Positions 43,491 through 51,785 of a stretch of DNA of 64,000 nt are shown one piece after another. A program made the position numbers and the translations under genes. The notes under the pieces were generated by a model, which was not told the DNA's origin, searched no databases, and saw only the letters and a program-made list of their open reading frames with translations. The stretch's first letter is position 1; every line of letters starts with the position of its first letter. Where the stretch lies: contig NZ_CAXPMC010000020.1 in NCBI RefSeq assembly GCF_964218355.1, positions 173,438-237,437 of the forward strand, in the 5' to 3' direction. The DNA comes from Ferrovibrio sp964218355 (GTDB lineage: Bacteria; Pseudomonadota; Alphaproteobacteria; Ferrovibrionales; Ferrovibrionaceae).

Positions 43491-43997
43491 ATGGCGGATA
43501 GCGAAAGACTGCCCACCGGGCAGCCGGCGCGCAAATCTTCCGCAAAAAACAAAGCGGAAGCCGCCTTCCGGACAATCGGCGAAGTCGCCGCTCAACTTGA
43601 TCTCCCGCAGCACGTGCTGCGCTTCTGGGAAAAGAAATTCCACCAGATACGCCCGGTCAAGCGCAATGGCGGGCGACGCTATTACCGCACCGAGGATGTG
43701 GCCCTGCTGGTCGAGATTCGCGCCCTGCTGCATGAGCAGGGCTACACCATCCGCGGGGTTCAGAAACTGCTGCGGGAAGGCGGGATGGCCAAAGCCGTCC
43801 GGGCCCGGGGCAAGGCCGGCAATGCCGGCATCATTGCCGGTGGCAGCGAGAAGCCGGCCATGAAAGCGGATGCGCGCCAGATCGGCATGCCCTTCGATTT
43901 GCTCAGTGACATGGGGCATTTGCGGCAGGCTTTGAGGGGCTGCCTGCGCGAACTCGAAGCGATCCATGCCGATATTGTAGCTCGGCAGACGCGCTAA
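43491..43997 (+). CDS. MerR family transcriptional regulator
   Basis: This 168-aa regulator has a MerR-type N-terminal HTH (about residues 25-95): FRTIGEVAAQLDLPQHVLRFW then EKKFHQIRPVKRNGGRRYYR. A coiled-coil-like helix follows (EDVALLVEIRALLHEQGY, TIRGVQKLLREGG), with a C-terminal tail that lacks metal-binding cysteines, so it is not a metal sensor of the classic type. The ihfA-merR pairing is frequent in alphaproteobacteria and its target is not known. It precedes the tRNA-Pro gene by 122 bp. Confidence 0.88.
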   Translation: MADSERLPTGQPARKSSAKNKAEAAFRTIGEVAAQLDLPQHVLRFWEKKFHQIRPVKRNGGRRYYRTEDVALLVEIRALLHEQGYTIRGVQKLLREGGMAKAVRARGKAGNAGIIAGGSEKPAMKADARQIGMPFDLLSDMGHLRQALRGCLRELEAIHADIVARQTR

Positions 43998-44036
43998 TTT
44001 ATTGGACTTCCTGCAGTTTCCGGTGCCGGCGCGCGG

Positions 44037-44065
44037 TTGCTAACGCGGCGGGCCATGGGTATAGT
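44037..44065 (+). promoter_or_regulatory. promoter of tRNA-Pro
   Basis: TTGCTA (44037-44042) and TATAGT (44060-44065) are separated by 17 bp, close to the sigma-70 consensus, with the predicted start about 48 bp upstream of the tRNA. No gene lies between, so it most likely drives tRNA-Pro. Confidence 0.6.
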
Positions 44066-44119
44066 GCGCGCCGCCCGAAGGCGGTCGCCAGCGTAACCGG
44101 CCGCGGCCTTCGGATCGGT

Positions 44120-44196
44120 CGGAGCGTAGCGCAGTCTGGTAGCGCATCAGTCTGGGGGACTGGGGGTCGTGGGTTCAAATCCCGCCGCTCCGACCA
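44120..44196 (+). tRNA. tRNA-Pro (anticodon GGG)
   Basis: A complete cloverleaf can be drawn. The acceptor stem CGGAGCG (44120-44126) pairs with CGCTCCG (44186-44192), followed by discriminator A and an encoded CCA (44194-44196). The D stem GCGC/GCGC, an anticodon stem TCAGT/ACTGG with one wobble pair, and the T arm GTGGGTTCAAATCCCGC are all present. The anticodon at 44154-44156 is GGG, reading CCC and CCU proline codons. Confidence 0.96.
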
Positions 44197-44220
44197 TTTC
44201 TCCCCTCGGGTTCTGGAAAC

Positions 44221-44811
44221 TCAGCGCCACGGCGCACCCACACCAACCGGGGCCGGGGCGGCAGTCACGATTCGCCGCAGCAGTTCCTCATAATGCAACT
44301 TGGCTGACAGGCCCGTCAGCGGATCTTCATTCTGGCGGAATGCGGCGGCAATCTGTGCCCAGTCCTCCGGCCGCAGCCGGCTTTCGGCAAGCGGGAAAAC
44401 CTGCTCTTCCTCAAGCCGCATATGGTTCCAGTGGAATTCCGCATACTGGCGAACCAGTTCAGCCCATGCATCGCGACGACCACGGTCGGACGGCTGCTCC
44501 TGGTAGCGTCGCAGTGCCTGGCGCAACTCCCCCATTAGCTGGCGGTTTTTCATGTGCTCGGTCTCCAGGGTGTCCAGCAGCCCGGCAGCATCCGGCGCCC
44601 GCGCCCGCAGCAGCCGGAACAGGAATTGATCTTCCTTCGGGTGGTGGAACCGGTCTGGATACTGGTCGACATAATTCAGCATGGTGCCAAGGAGGCTGAA
44701 ATCGGTCCGGCCGCCGGATTGCTGCAAATCCCCCATGATTGTCACCAGCCCGTGCAGGACGGCAGCCAGGGACCGGTGTTCTGCCTTGATGAGAGAGATC
44801 GCTTCCTGCAT
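44221..44811 (-). CDS. hemerythrin domain-containing protein
   Basis: This 196-aa four-helix protein has the iron-binding pattern of hemerythrin-like domains: KAEHRSLAAVLHG, then FHHPKEDQFLF, then TEHMKNRQLMGELR, and EFHWNHMRLEEEQVFPLAE, i.e. repeated H-x3-E/H signatures for a diiron site. Such proteins bind O2 or NO or buffer iron. The ATG at 44811 (MQEAISLIKAEH) has GGAAGGGG 7 nt upstream; an upstream ATG at 44835 is possible. It lies on the opposite strand to the tRNA, next to the heavy-metal-domain gene. Confidence 0.9.
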   Translation of the reverse strand: MQEAISLIKAEHRSLAAVLHGLVTIMGDLQQSGGRTDFSLLGTMLNYVDQYPDRFHHPKEDQFLFRLLRARAPDAAGLLDTLETEHMKNRQLMGELRQALRRYQEQPSDRGRRDAWAELVRQYAEFHWNHMRLEEEQVFPLAESRLRPEDWAQIAAAFRQNEDPLTGLSAKLHYEELLRRIVTAAPAPVGVGAPWR

Positions 44812-44909
44812 GGCATTTCCCCTTCCGGACATCACGATGCGGAGGGAGTCTGCGCCGCGTCAGTTCTGCGGCCTTGATCTGCAGCAAGGAAGCGGGAATC
44901 CGGGGGACT

Positions 44910-45122
44910 TCAGCGGCCGGGGGCATCCGCAACGCCATAACCGGCATCGCGGATGGCATTGCGGATCAGTGCCAACCGCTCCGGCGGCAGATTGCCGATC
45001 CGGACCTGATGCCGTCGCAGGTCGACTTCGAAGGCGGTCCCCGGGGCAGCATTGCTGATTGCATTGCTGATGGCCCGTTTGCAGCCCTCGCAGGTCATGC
45101 CTTCAATATCCAGGATGTTCAT
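44910..45122 (-). CDS. heavy-metal-associated domain protein (copper chaperone-like)
   Basis: This 70-aa single-domain protein has the metal-binding motif GMTCEGC (near residues 8-14), typical of CopZ/Atx1-like copper chaperones. The ferredoxin-like fold fits NILDIEG, a helix KRAISNAISNAAPG, strand TAFEVDL and RHQVRIGNL, and a helix LIRNAIRDAGYGV. No copper ATPase is seen nearby, so its partner is elsewhere. The ATG at 45122 has no clear ribosome-binding site. It lies about 99 bp upstream of the hemerythrin gene. Confidence 0.88.
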   Translation of the reverse strand: MNILDIEGMTCEGCKRAISNAISNAAPGTAFEVDLRRHQVRIGNLPPERLALIRNAIRDAGYGVADAPGR

Positions 45123-45345
45123 AGGCAGCCATGTTGTGAACCGGGAGCCAACAGCTTAGCCTGACGCCCTCTGACAGGCCAGTCCGCGGTTGCGCCCTGA
45201 TGTCGCAGGCTGTTGAAGTATAAGTCTTATTTGGCCGTCACAGTCGCCCTTGCTGCAGGGGCGGCGCTTGCAATCCCGGTGGCCCTCGCTATAGTCCCCC
45301 TCGCGCCGGACAACCGGTAAAATCACGCTCAGGGAGCCCAAATAC

Positions 45346-45696
45346 ATGCTGATTTCCGAGGCCTATGCCCAGGCGGCGGGCGGTACGACCGACATGCTGA
45401 CCTCGCTGCTGCCGCTGGTCCTGATCTTTGTCGTCTTCTACTTCCTGCTGATCCGGCCGCAGCAGAAAAAGATGAAGGAACATAAGGCGATGATCGAAGC
45501 CGTTCGCCGCGGAGATGTGGTCACCACATCCGGCGGCATCATCGGCAAGGTCGCCAAGGTCCAGGAAGATGGCATCGTCCAGATCGAAATTGCCGACGGC
45601 GTAAAGGTAAAGGTGGTCAAGGGCACGATCTCGGAAGTGCGCTCCAAGGGTGCCGAAATCGACGACGGCGAGAAGGCCGAGACCAAGGCGTCCTGA
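45346..45696 (+). CDS. yajC: preprotein translocase subunit YajC
   Basis: YajC is a small accessory membrane protein of the SecDF complex. The 116-aa protein has one hydrophobic helix (LPLVLIFVVFYFLLIRPQQ) ending in the family motif LIRPQQKKMKEHKAMI, and a cytoplasmic domain with VTTSGGIIGKVAKVQEDGIV. AGGGAG precedes the ATG. secD follows after 83 bp, with a strong hairpin in the gap. Confidence 0.95.
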   Translation: MLISEAYAQAAGGTTDMLTSLLPLVLIFVVFYFLLIRPQQKKMKEHKAMIEAVRRGDVVTTSGGIIGKVAKVQEDGIVQIEIADGVKVKVVKGTISEVRSKGAEIDDGEKAETKAS

Positions 45697-45708
45697 CGTC
45701 TGGTTGGG

Positions 45709-45733
45709 GTCCGGCGCGCCCGCCGCGCCGGAC
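45709..45733 (+). other. strong intercistronic hairpin between yajC and secD
   Basis: A perfect 10-bp GC stem (45709-45718 with 45724-45733) with a 5-nt loop lies between yajC and secD and is not followed by a T-run. It could be an mRNA stability element or partial attenuator that lowers secDF relative to yajC. It is not a classical terminator. Confidence 0.55.
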
Positions 45734-45779
45734 ATTGCCGTAGCCCGAGAACGTTGGCCGGGCTGCCTGAGGAATTCCG

Positions 45780-47399
45780 ATGCTGTATTTTGCGCCCTGG
45801 AAAATAGCGCTGGTCGTTCTGGTCACCCTGGCTGGATTGATTACGGCCGCTCCGAACCTTCTGTCCCGGCAACAGCTGGATGCGCTGCCGCATTGGATGC
45901 AGCTTTCGCAGGTCAACCTCGGACTGGACCTGCGCGGTGGATCTCACCTGCTGCTCGAGGTTGATACCAACGCGGTTTTGCGCGAGCGGCTTGAGGCGCT
46001 GGTGGAAGGTGCCCGTGAGGAGCTGCGCCGCGAACGCATCGGCTATACCAACCTGGGCATTGCCGGCGGCAGCACGGTGGGCCTGCGCCTGCGTGACCCG
46101 TCCCAGGCGGCAAAGGCTCGTGAACTGCTCGGCAAGCTTGGCCAGCCCATACAGGGCGGCGCCTTCAGCCTTGGGGCCGCCCCGACGGATATGGCCGTAA
46201 CGATCGCAGATGACGGACAGGTCCGCATGGTCCTGTCCGATGTCGCCGTGCGCGAGCGGGCCCGCTCTGCCGTCACGCAATCTATCGAGATTGTGCGTCG
46301 CCGAATTGACCAGACTGGTGTGAACGAGCCGACTATCCAGGTGCAGGGCAGCGACAGGATTCTCGTGCAATTACCTGGTGTCGACGACCCGGAACGCATC
46401 GAACGCCTGCTAGGCACCACGGCCAAGCTGGCATTCCGTATGCTCGATACCACAGCCGATCCGAATGCTCCGGTACCGCCGGCGGGGACCGAGATACTTG
46501 AAGGTGACAAGGCGCGCACCGGCAACGCGCCGGTTCAGAAGTATGTCGTCAAGCGCAAGGTGGAAGTCTCCGGCGACGATCTCGTTGATGCCCAGCCGGG
46601 CTATGATCAGCGTAGCGGCACACCGATGGTTTCCTTCCGGTTCAACGCGGCCGGCGCCAAGCGGTTTGCGGAAGTCACCCAGCATAATGTAGGCCTCCCC
46701 TTTGCCATCGTACTCGACAACAAGGTGCTGAGCGCTCCGGTGATCCGGGAGCCGATCCTCGGCGGCTCCGGCCAGATCACCGGCAACTTCACGGTGGCCG
46801 AAGCGAATGACTTGTCGGTTCTGCTGCGGGCCGGTGCTTTGCCAGCTCCGCTCAAGGTTATCGAAAAGCGTGTGGTCGGCCCCGATCTGGGGGCAGATGC
46901 CATTCGCGCAGGCACGATCGCCATCACCATCGGGTTCATCCTGGTCAATATTTTCATGATTTCCGCTTACGGCCTGTTCGGTTTGTTTGCCGTTGCTGCG
47001 GTATCACTGAACCTGGTCCTGATATTGGGCGCGCTGTCGCTGATGCAGGCAACCCTGTCTCTGCCTGGCATCGCCGGCATTCTGTTGACCATCGGCATGG
47101 CCGTTGACGCCAACGTGCTGATCAATGAACGCATCCGCGAGGAGGCACGGCTCGGCAAGTCACCGGTAGCATCGCTTGATGCCGGCTTTGCCCGGGCGTT
47201 TTCAACCATTCTCGATTCAAACCTGACGACACTGATCGCCATGGCCGTTCTGTTTGCCATGGGATCCGGTCCGGTTCGTGGGTTTGCCGTCACGATTTCC
47301 ATCGGCATCGCCACATCGATGTTCACGGCTATCACCGTTGTTCGCCTGATGATGATCGTCTGGCTGAAACGGGCCCGCCCGAAAGCGATCGCGGTATAA
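45780..47399 (+). CDS. secD: protein translocase subunit SecD
   Basis: SecD helps pull exported proteins through SecYEG using the proton gradient. The 539-aa protein has an N-terminal helix (KIALVVLVTLAGLITAAPN), the P1 periplasmic domain that begins with LGLDLRGGSHLLLEVD and a C-terminal bundle of about five helices. SecD motifs are NVGLPFAIVLDNKVLSAPVI near 310 and LTIGMAVDANVLINERIREE near 440, which holds the conserved transmembrane Asp. TGAGGAA precedes the ATG. secF follows 13 bp later. Confidence 0.97.
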   Translation: MLYFAPWKIALVVLVTLAGLITAAPNLLSRQQLDALPHWMQLSQVNLGLDLRGGSHLLLEVDTNAVLRERLEALVEGAREELRRERIGYTNLGIAGGSTVGLRLRDPSQAAKARELLGKLGQPIQGGAFSLGAAPTDMAVTIADDGQVRMVLSDVAVRERARSAVTQSIEIVRRRIDQTGVNEPTIQVQGSDRILVQLPGVDDPERIERLLGTTAKLAFRMLDTTADPNAPVPPAGTEILEGDKARTGNAPVQKYVVKRKVEVSGDDLVDAQPGYDQRSGTPMVSFRFNAAGAKRFAEVTQHNVGLPFAIVLDNKVLSAPVIREPILGGSGQITGNFTVAEANDLSVLLRAGALPAPLKVIEKRVVGPDLGADAIRAGTIAITIGFILVNIFMISAYGLFGLFAVAAVSLNLVLILGALSLMQATLSLPGIAGILLTIGMAVDANVLINERIREEARLGKSPVASLDAGFARAFSTILDSNLTTLIAMAVLFAMGSGPVRGFAVTISIGIATSMFTAITVVRLMMIVWLKRARPKAIAV

Positions 47400-47412
47400 G
47401 GGAAGACTGGTC

Positions 47413-48360
47413 ATGATGCGTTTGCGCCTGGTCCCCGAAAAGACCAACATCAAATTCATGAAAGGCCGCTTTGCCGGCCTGGCAACTTCCGCTTTCCTGT
47501 CGATTGCTTCCATAATCCTGTTCTTTTACCCGGGCCTCAATTACGGCATCGACTTCAAGGGCGGTATCCTGATGGAGGTCCGCTTCGAGAGACCTGCCGA
47601 TTTCCCAGCTCTGCGCGGCATGCTGGGCGGTCTTGATCTCGGCGAGGTGGCATTGCAGGAATTCGGCTCGCCCAGGGACGTCCTGATCCGCCTTGAAGGT
47701 TCGAACCGTGCCGACGAAGCGGAGAACAGTGCCGCCAATCTGGTGCGCTCCGAGCTGTCGAAGACCTATTCCGGCGTTGAGATTCGGCGGGTCGAAGTGG
47801 TTGGCGGCAAGATCAGCGCCGAGCTGTTCGAGAGCGGTCTGATCGCGGTTGGCCTCGCGCTGCTGGGGATTGCGATTTACATCTGGTTCCGCTTCGAATG
47901 GATGTTCGCGCTGGCTGCATTGGTCACACTGCTGCTGGATATCACCAAGATGATCGGCTTCTTTGCCGTAACCCAGCTGCCCTTTGGACTGACCGCTGTG
48001 GCCGCCATCCTGACCATCATCGGCTATTCGATCAACGACAAGGTGGTCGTTTATGACCGCATGCGCGAGAATCTGCGCAAGTACAAACAGATGCCGCTTC
48101 GGGAACTGATCGACCTGAGTATCAACGATACCCTTTCCCGCACCATCTTCACCTCAATGACGACCTTCCTGGCGATGATTCCTCTTGCCTTTATGGGTGG
48201 CGAAGCCGTCGAGGTTTTTGCCCTTGGCATGCTGTTCGGCATATTCGTCGGCACTTCGTCGTCGGTCTTCATTGCAGCACCGCTGGTTCTTCTCACCGGC
48301 GAGAAATGGCTGCGTCGGACCAAAACGGCAGAGACAACGGCGACATCTGCACCGGCATAA
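47413..48360 (+). CDS. secF: protein translocase subunit SecF
   Basis: SecF works with SecD in late protein export. The 315-aa protein has six predicted helices; FFYPGLNYGIDFKGGILMEV shows the SecF D-x-x-G-G motif, VAAILTIIGYSINDKVVVYD then RMRENLR is the conserved TM-Asp region, and DTLSRTIFTSMTTFLAMIPL follows. The ATG at 47413 is followed by a second ATG at 47416. The Mth938-domain gene begins 15 bp after its stop, in the same direction, so they may be co-transcribed. Confidence 0.97.
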   Translation: MMRLRLVPEKTNIKFMKGRFAGLATSAFLSIASIILFFYPGLNYGIDFKGGILMEVRFERPADFPALRGMLGGLDLGEVALQEFGSPRDVLIRLEGSNRADEAENSAANLVRSELSKTYSGVEIRRVEVVGGKISAELFESGLIAVGLALLGIAIYIWFRFEWMFALAALVTLLLDITKMIGFFAVTQLPFGLTAVAAILTIIGYSINDKVVVYDRMRENLRKYKQMPLRELIDLSINDTLSRTIFTSMTTFLAMIPLAFMGGEAVEVFALGMLFGIFVGTSSSVFIAAPLVLLTGEKWLRRTKTAETTATSAPA

Positions 48361-48375
48361 ACCCGGGGTGACGTT

Positions 48376-48750
48376 ATGGACCTGCTGCCCCGTATCCCGT
48401 CGGACCGGCAGTTTGTGAATGCATATGGTGATGGGGGATTCCGGATTTCCGGGCGGCACTGGATGCAGCCGGTTCTGGTTTTTCCGGCCTGCACCCTTGC
48501 GTGGGAGGTCCGCGGTTTCTCCGACATGAGTCTGGAATCGCTGCTGCCGGTTTTTGACGCAGAGCCTGCCGTCGAATTGCTGCTGGTTGGCTGCGGAACC
48601 TCTATTGCGTATTTGCCAAAAGACCTGCGTGGCGCAATACGGGAGCGCGGCGTGGTGATGGAACCGCTGGATACCGGCGCAGCCTGCCGGACCTATAATC
48701 TGCTGATGGGGGAAGGGCGGCGGGTGGCCGCCGCCCTTATCCCCGTTTAG
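48376..48750 (+). CDS. Mth938-like domain protein (DUF498, NDUFAF3-related)
   Basis: This 124-aa soluble protein belongs to the Mth938/DUF498 family, whose mitochondrial member NDUFAF3 is an assembly factor of respiratory complex I. The pattern FVNAYGDGGFRISGRHW, VELLLVGCGTSIAYLPKDLR and MEPLDTGAACRTYNLLMGEG with RRVAAALIPV at the end matches the family. It directly follows secF (15 bp). Two genes further on lies a squalene/phytoene-synthase-like protein related to NDUFAF6. A complex-I role in bacteria is inference from the mitochondrial relatives. Confidence 0.88.
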   Translation: MDLLPRIPSDRQFVNAYGDGGFRISGRHWMQPVLVFPACTLAWEVRGFSDMSLESLLPVFDAEPAVELLLVGCGTSIAYLPKDLRGAIRERGVVMEPLDTGAACRTYNLLMGEGRRVAAALIPV

Positions 48751-48756
48751 TCCGGC

Positions 48757-49335
48757 TTACCAGGCACCGCCATTCTGCTGTGCCACCATGCAGTACAGCA
48801 TGGGCAACGACAGCACGAAGTTGGTCCGCGAGCCAAGCATGGCAACTCGCGCCGATTTTGCCTTGGCCGCATCGTCAGCTGGAACAATGCCGAGCGCCCG
48901 CTTCTGGTTCGGCCAGATCAGGAACCAGACATTGGCGGCCATGAACAGCCCCAGCCACATGCCGATACCGATCGTGCGGCTGCCTTCCTGCAGCATCAAC
49001 GCCTGATGGCCATAGCCGTTCAGACCAGAAAGCACCAGTCCGGTCACCACCGTGGCCAGCGCGGCCCAGCGGAACCAGAACAGCGCCTCGGGTGCGATGA
49101 ACTTGCCGACCGCCGGCTTCAGCTCGGCCGGAATCTTCGGCATGGTCGGAATCTGCACCATGTTGAAATACCAGAGCAGGCCGATCCAGAGAATGCCGGA
49201 CAGCACATGCAGCCAGCGGACAAAGAAGCTCCAGAAGGCGGGGTCAAAGCTGCTGTGCACCAGCAGGAAGACGAGCAGGGCGAGAACCACGCCCGCGCCA
49301 AGCGCCTTGTACATATTTTCCAGGATTTTTGCCAT
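48757..49335 (-). CDS. urate-oxidase-N-terminal-like membrane protein (PuuD N-domain type)
   Basis: This 192-aa inner-membrane protein has about four to five hydrophobic helices, including FFVRWLHVLSGILWIGLLWY and AALATVVTGLVLSGLN. The WLHVLSGILWIGLLWYFNMVQ pattern and histidine placement resemble the N-terminal membrane domain of urate hydroxylase PuuD, but the cytochrome c-like C-terminal part is absent, so urate oxidation is doubtful. The ATG at 49335 (MAKILENMYKALG) has AAGGATA about 10 nt upstream; the frame reads on past it to 49548 but that part is not coding-like. It converges on the Mth938 gene. Confidence 0.7.
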   Translation of the reverse strand: MAKILENMYKALGAGVVLALLVFLLVHSSFDPAFWSFFVRWLHVLSGILWIGLLWYFNMVQIPTMPKIPAELKPAVGKFIAPEALFWFRWAALATVVTGLVLSGLNGYGHQALMLQEGSRTIGIGMWLGLFMAANVWFLIWPNQKRALGIVPADDAAKAKSARVAMLGSRTNFVLSLPMLYCMVAQQNGGAW

Positions 49336-49531
49336 GAGAGCCGTATCCTTGTCGGTGTTTGTTATACGGGCCGTTCGGGTCAGGCCGGCAGTGTCTGCCG
49401 CGGTATGGTCGCCAGAATGAAAACAGTCAATGCGATCGGATTGGTGCAAACAGGAAGGAGGGGCGACCGGCCAGACAGAAAGGCCAGTGCGGATCACTGC
49501 GCGATTCGCGACTGTCAGGCTATCATAATTC

Positions 49532-50410
49532 ATGATAGCGACAAGCAACCTTCATAACGGCAGCCTGCCACCCATGCCCGAGTCGCCCGAGGAATATTGC
49601 GCCCGCGAAGTCCGGCAGCACGATCCAGACCGCTGGCTCACCGCGCTGTTTGCGCCGGATTCGGGCCGTCCCGGACTGCTGGCCCTGTATGCCTTCAACA
49701 GCGAAATAGCCCGGGCCCGCGAAGCCGTTTCCGAACCGATGATCGGGCAGATCCGCCTGCAATGGTGGCGGGAATCCTGGGAGGGCATTTTCACGGATAA
49801 GCCGCGGCAGCATCCGGTAATCCTTGCCCTGCATCACCATTGCCGCACGGCCGATGCGGGGGATGTCATGGCACTGATCGACGGTCGTGAACGCGATATG
49901 GATCCGTCACCGATCGCAAACATGACCGAGTTGCTGTCCTATGCCCGCGATACCTCGGTGCCGCTGATGCGCCTGGCCGCACAGCATCTCGGGGCATTGC
50001 AGGTTACTGAGATGGACCACGTCCTGGCAGGTGCGGGGACCGCCTATGCTTTGGTCGGATTGTTGCGTGCGACGCCCTACCTGGCAGCTCAGCAGCGGGT
50101 CTGCCTCCCGGCCGACCGCCTAGGTGCCGCCGGGCTGACACCTGCCGCCGTGTATCAACAGCCAGCCGGAGGCGCTTTGCATGGCGTAATCGGCGCCGTG
50201 GGGGAACAGGCGCTCAGTCTGCTGAACCGACTGCACGGGCCCCGGTATCCACGTTCCTTGCTGCCGGCCATACTGCCTGCAGTTCTCGGCCGCCTCTATC
50301 TGGAGCGACTGCTACGCGCCGGTTGGGACCCGCAATCGCCGCAGGCCGGCGTTTCCGCAACCCGCAAGCATGTTGCGCTATTGTCTGCGATGGTAACCCG
50401 GCGCCTCTGA
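49532..50410 (+). CDS. squalene/phytoene synthase family protein, NDUFAF6-like, likely non-catalytic
   Basis: This 292-aa protein has the isoprenoid synthase fold of squalene/phytoene synthases (LLALYAFNSEIARAREAV and IRLQWWRESWEGIF) but both aspartate-rich motifs needed for prenyl transfer are absent: the first site reads FNSEIARARE, and the second LLRATPYLAAQQRVCLP has no Asp. This is the state seen in mitochondrial NDUFAF6, a complex I assembly factor. ATG 49532 or ATG 49574 (MPESPEEYCAREV) may be the start. It lies 4 bp before the convergent trmFO end. A catalytic role is unlikely; an assembly role is inference. Confidence 0.85.
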   Translation: MIATSNLHNGSLPPMPESPEEYCAREVRQHDPDRWLTALFAPDSGRPGLLALYAFNSEIARAREAVSEPMIGQIRLQWWRESWEGIFTDKPRQHPVILALHHHCRTADAGDVMALIDGRERDMDPSPIANMTELLSYARDTSVPLMRLAAQHLGALQVTEMDHVLAGAGTAYALVGLLRATPYLAAQQRVCLPADRLGAAGLTPAAVYQQPAGGALHGVIGAVGEQALSLLNRLHGPRYPRSLLPAILPAVLGRLYLERLLRAGWDPQSPQAGVSATRKHVALLSAMVTRRL

Positions 50411-50414
50411 TTGC

Positions 50415-51785
50415 TCAGGCCGCGGCGGACGACGCTTCCGCCAGCCAGCCGCCCAGATCGGCGCGGGCACGGGCAGTCAAGGCCCGTTTGCGGTCGTCCT
50501 TGCGCACATCGCCGGGCGGGGGCGGGAACAAACCGAAATTCACGTTCATCGGCTGAAAGTGCTTTGCATCGGCACCGCCGGTGATATGGCTGTGCAGGGC
50601 ACCGAGCGCCGTTGTCGCCGGCGGCGGGGACTGATTGCGTCCCAGCCGGCCGGCCGCTGCCATACGGCCGGCCAGCAAGCCGATAGCCGTGCTTTCGACA
50701 TAGCCTTCCACGCCGGTGACCTGTCCGGCGAAACGCAGCCGCGGCATCACCTTCAGGCGCAATTGGCTGTCCAGCAGTTTCGGGCTGTTGAGGAATGTGT
50801 TGCGGTGGATACCACCAAGCCGGGCGAACTGGGCATTTTCGAGGCCGGGAATCATTCGGAAGATCCGAACCTGTTCGGCATGTTTCATCTTGGTCTGGAA
50901 GCCGACCATGTTGAACAGGCTGCCGAGCTTGTTGTCCTGGCGCAGCTGCACGACGGCATAAGGTTTGCGGCCGGTCCGCGGATCGGTCAGGCCAACCGGC
51001 TTCATAGGTCCGAAAGTCAGTGTGCGTGGCCCGCGCTCGGCCATCACTTCGATGGGCAGGCAGCCCTCGAAATAAGGCGTGTTCTTTTCCCAGTCCCTGA
51101 ATTCGGTCTTCTCTGCCGCCAGCAGGGCGGCATGGAATTCAAGGTAGTTCGGTTTCTCGAAAGGGCAGTTGATATAATCGGCACCTTCGCCCTGTTCGCC
51201 GGAGCCGCCGGGACCGACCTTGTCATAGCGCGACTGGAACCATGCCTTCGACATATCGATGCTGTCGCGGTGCACGATCGGGGCAATGGCATCGAAAAAG
51301 GCCAGACTCTGCTCGCCGGTCAGGTCGCGGATGGCCTCCGCAAGGGACGGGGAAGTGAGGGGGCCGGTGGCCACGATCACGTTATCCCATTCGGCCGGTG
51401 GCAGGCCGGCGACCTCTGTGCGGTGAAGGTCGATCAGGGGATGGACCTCGATAGCCTTCTGAACTTCTGCCGAAAAGACATCGCGGTCGACGGCCAGTGC
51501 GCCGCCGGCCGGCACTTTGGCAATATCGGCCGCGCGCATGATCAGGCTGTCACAGCGGCGCAGTTCCTCGTGCAGCAGGCCAACGGCATTGGTATCCGCA
51601 TCGTCGGAGCGGAAGGAATTCGAACAGACCAGCTCGGCCAGCCCATCACCCTGATGGGCGTCGGTCTTGCGCACCGGTCGCATCTCATGCAGCACCACGG
51701 GCAGGCCGAGACGCGCCACCTGCCAGGCCGCTTCCGAGCCGGCAAGGCCGCCGCCAACGATATGGATAGGATCAATCTTGCTCAT
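50415..51785 (-). CDS. trmFO: methylenetetrahydrofolate--tRNA-(uracil-5-)-methyltransferase TrmFO
   Basis: TrmFO makes 5-methyluridine at position 54 of tRNA using methylenetetrahydrofolate and FAD. The 456-aa protein has the FAD-binding N-terminus HIVGGGLAGSEAAWQVARLG and the family segments MRPVRKTDAHQGDGLAELVC with SNSFRSDDADTNAVGLLHEE, and the C-terminal AAGRLGRNQSPPPATTALGA then LHSHITGGADAKHFQPMNVN. Its start overlaps the recX stop by 14 bp, so it belongs to the uvrA-...-recX-trmFO run. Confidence 0.96.
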   Translation of the reverse strand: MSKIDPIHIVGGGLAGSEAAWQVARLGLPVVLHEMRPVRKTDAHQGDGLAELVCSNSFRSDDADTNAVGLLHEELRRCDSLIMRAADIAKVPAGGALAVDRDVFSAEVQKAIEVHPLIDLHRTEVAGLPPAEWDNVIVATGPLTSPSLAEAIRDLTGEQSLAFFDAIAPIVHRDSIDMSKAWFQSRYDKVGPGGSGEQGEGADYINCPFEKPNYLEFHAALLAAEKTEFRDWEKNTPYFEGCLPIEVMAERGPRTLTFGPMKPVGLTDPRTGRKPYAVVQLRQDNKLGSLFNMVGFQTKMKHAEQVRIFRMIPGLENAQFARLGGIHRNTFLNSPKLLDSQLRLKVMPRLRFAGQVTGVEGYVESTAIGLLAGRMAAAGRLGRNQSPPPATTALGALHSHITGGADAKHFQPMNVNFGLFPPPPGDVRKDDRKRALTARARADLGGWLAEASSAAA

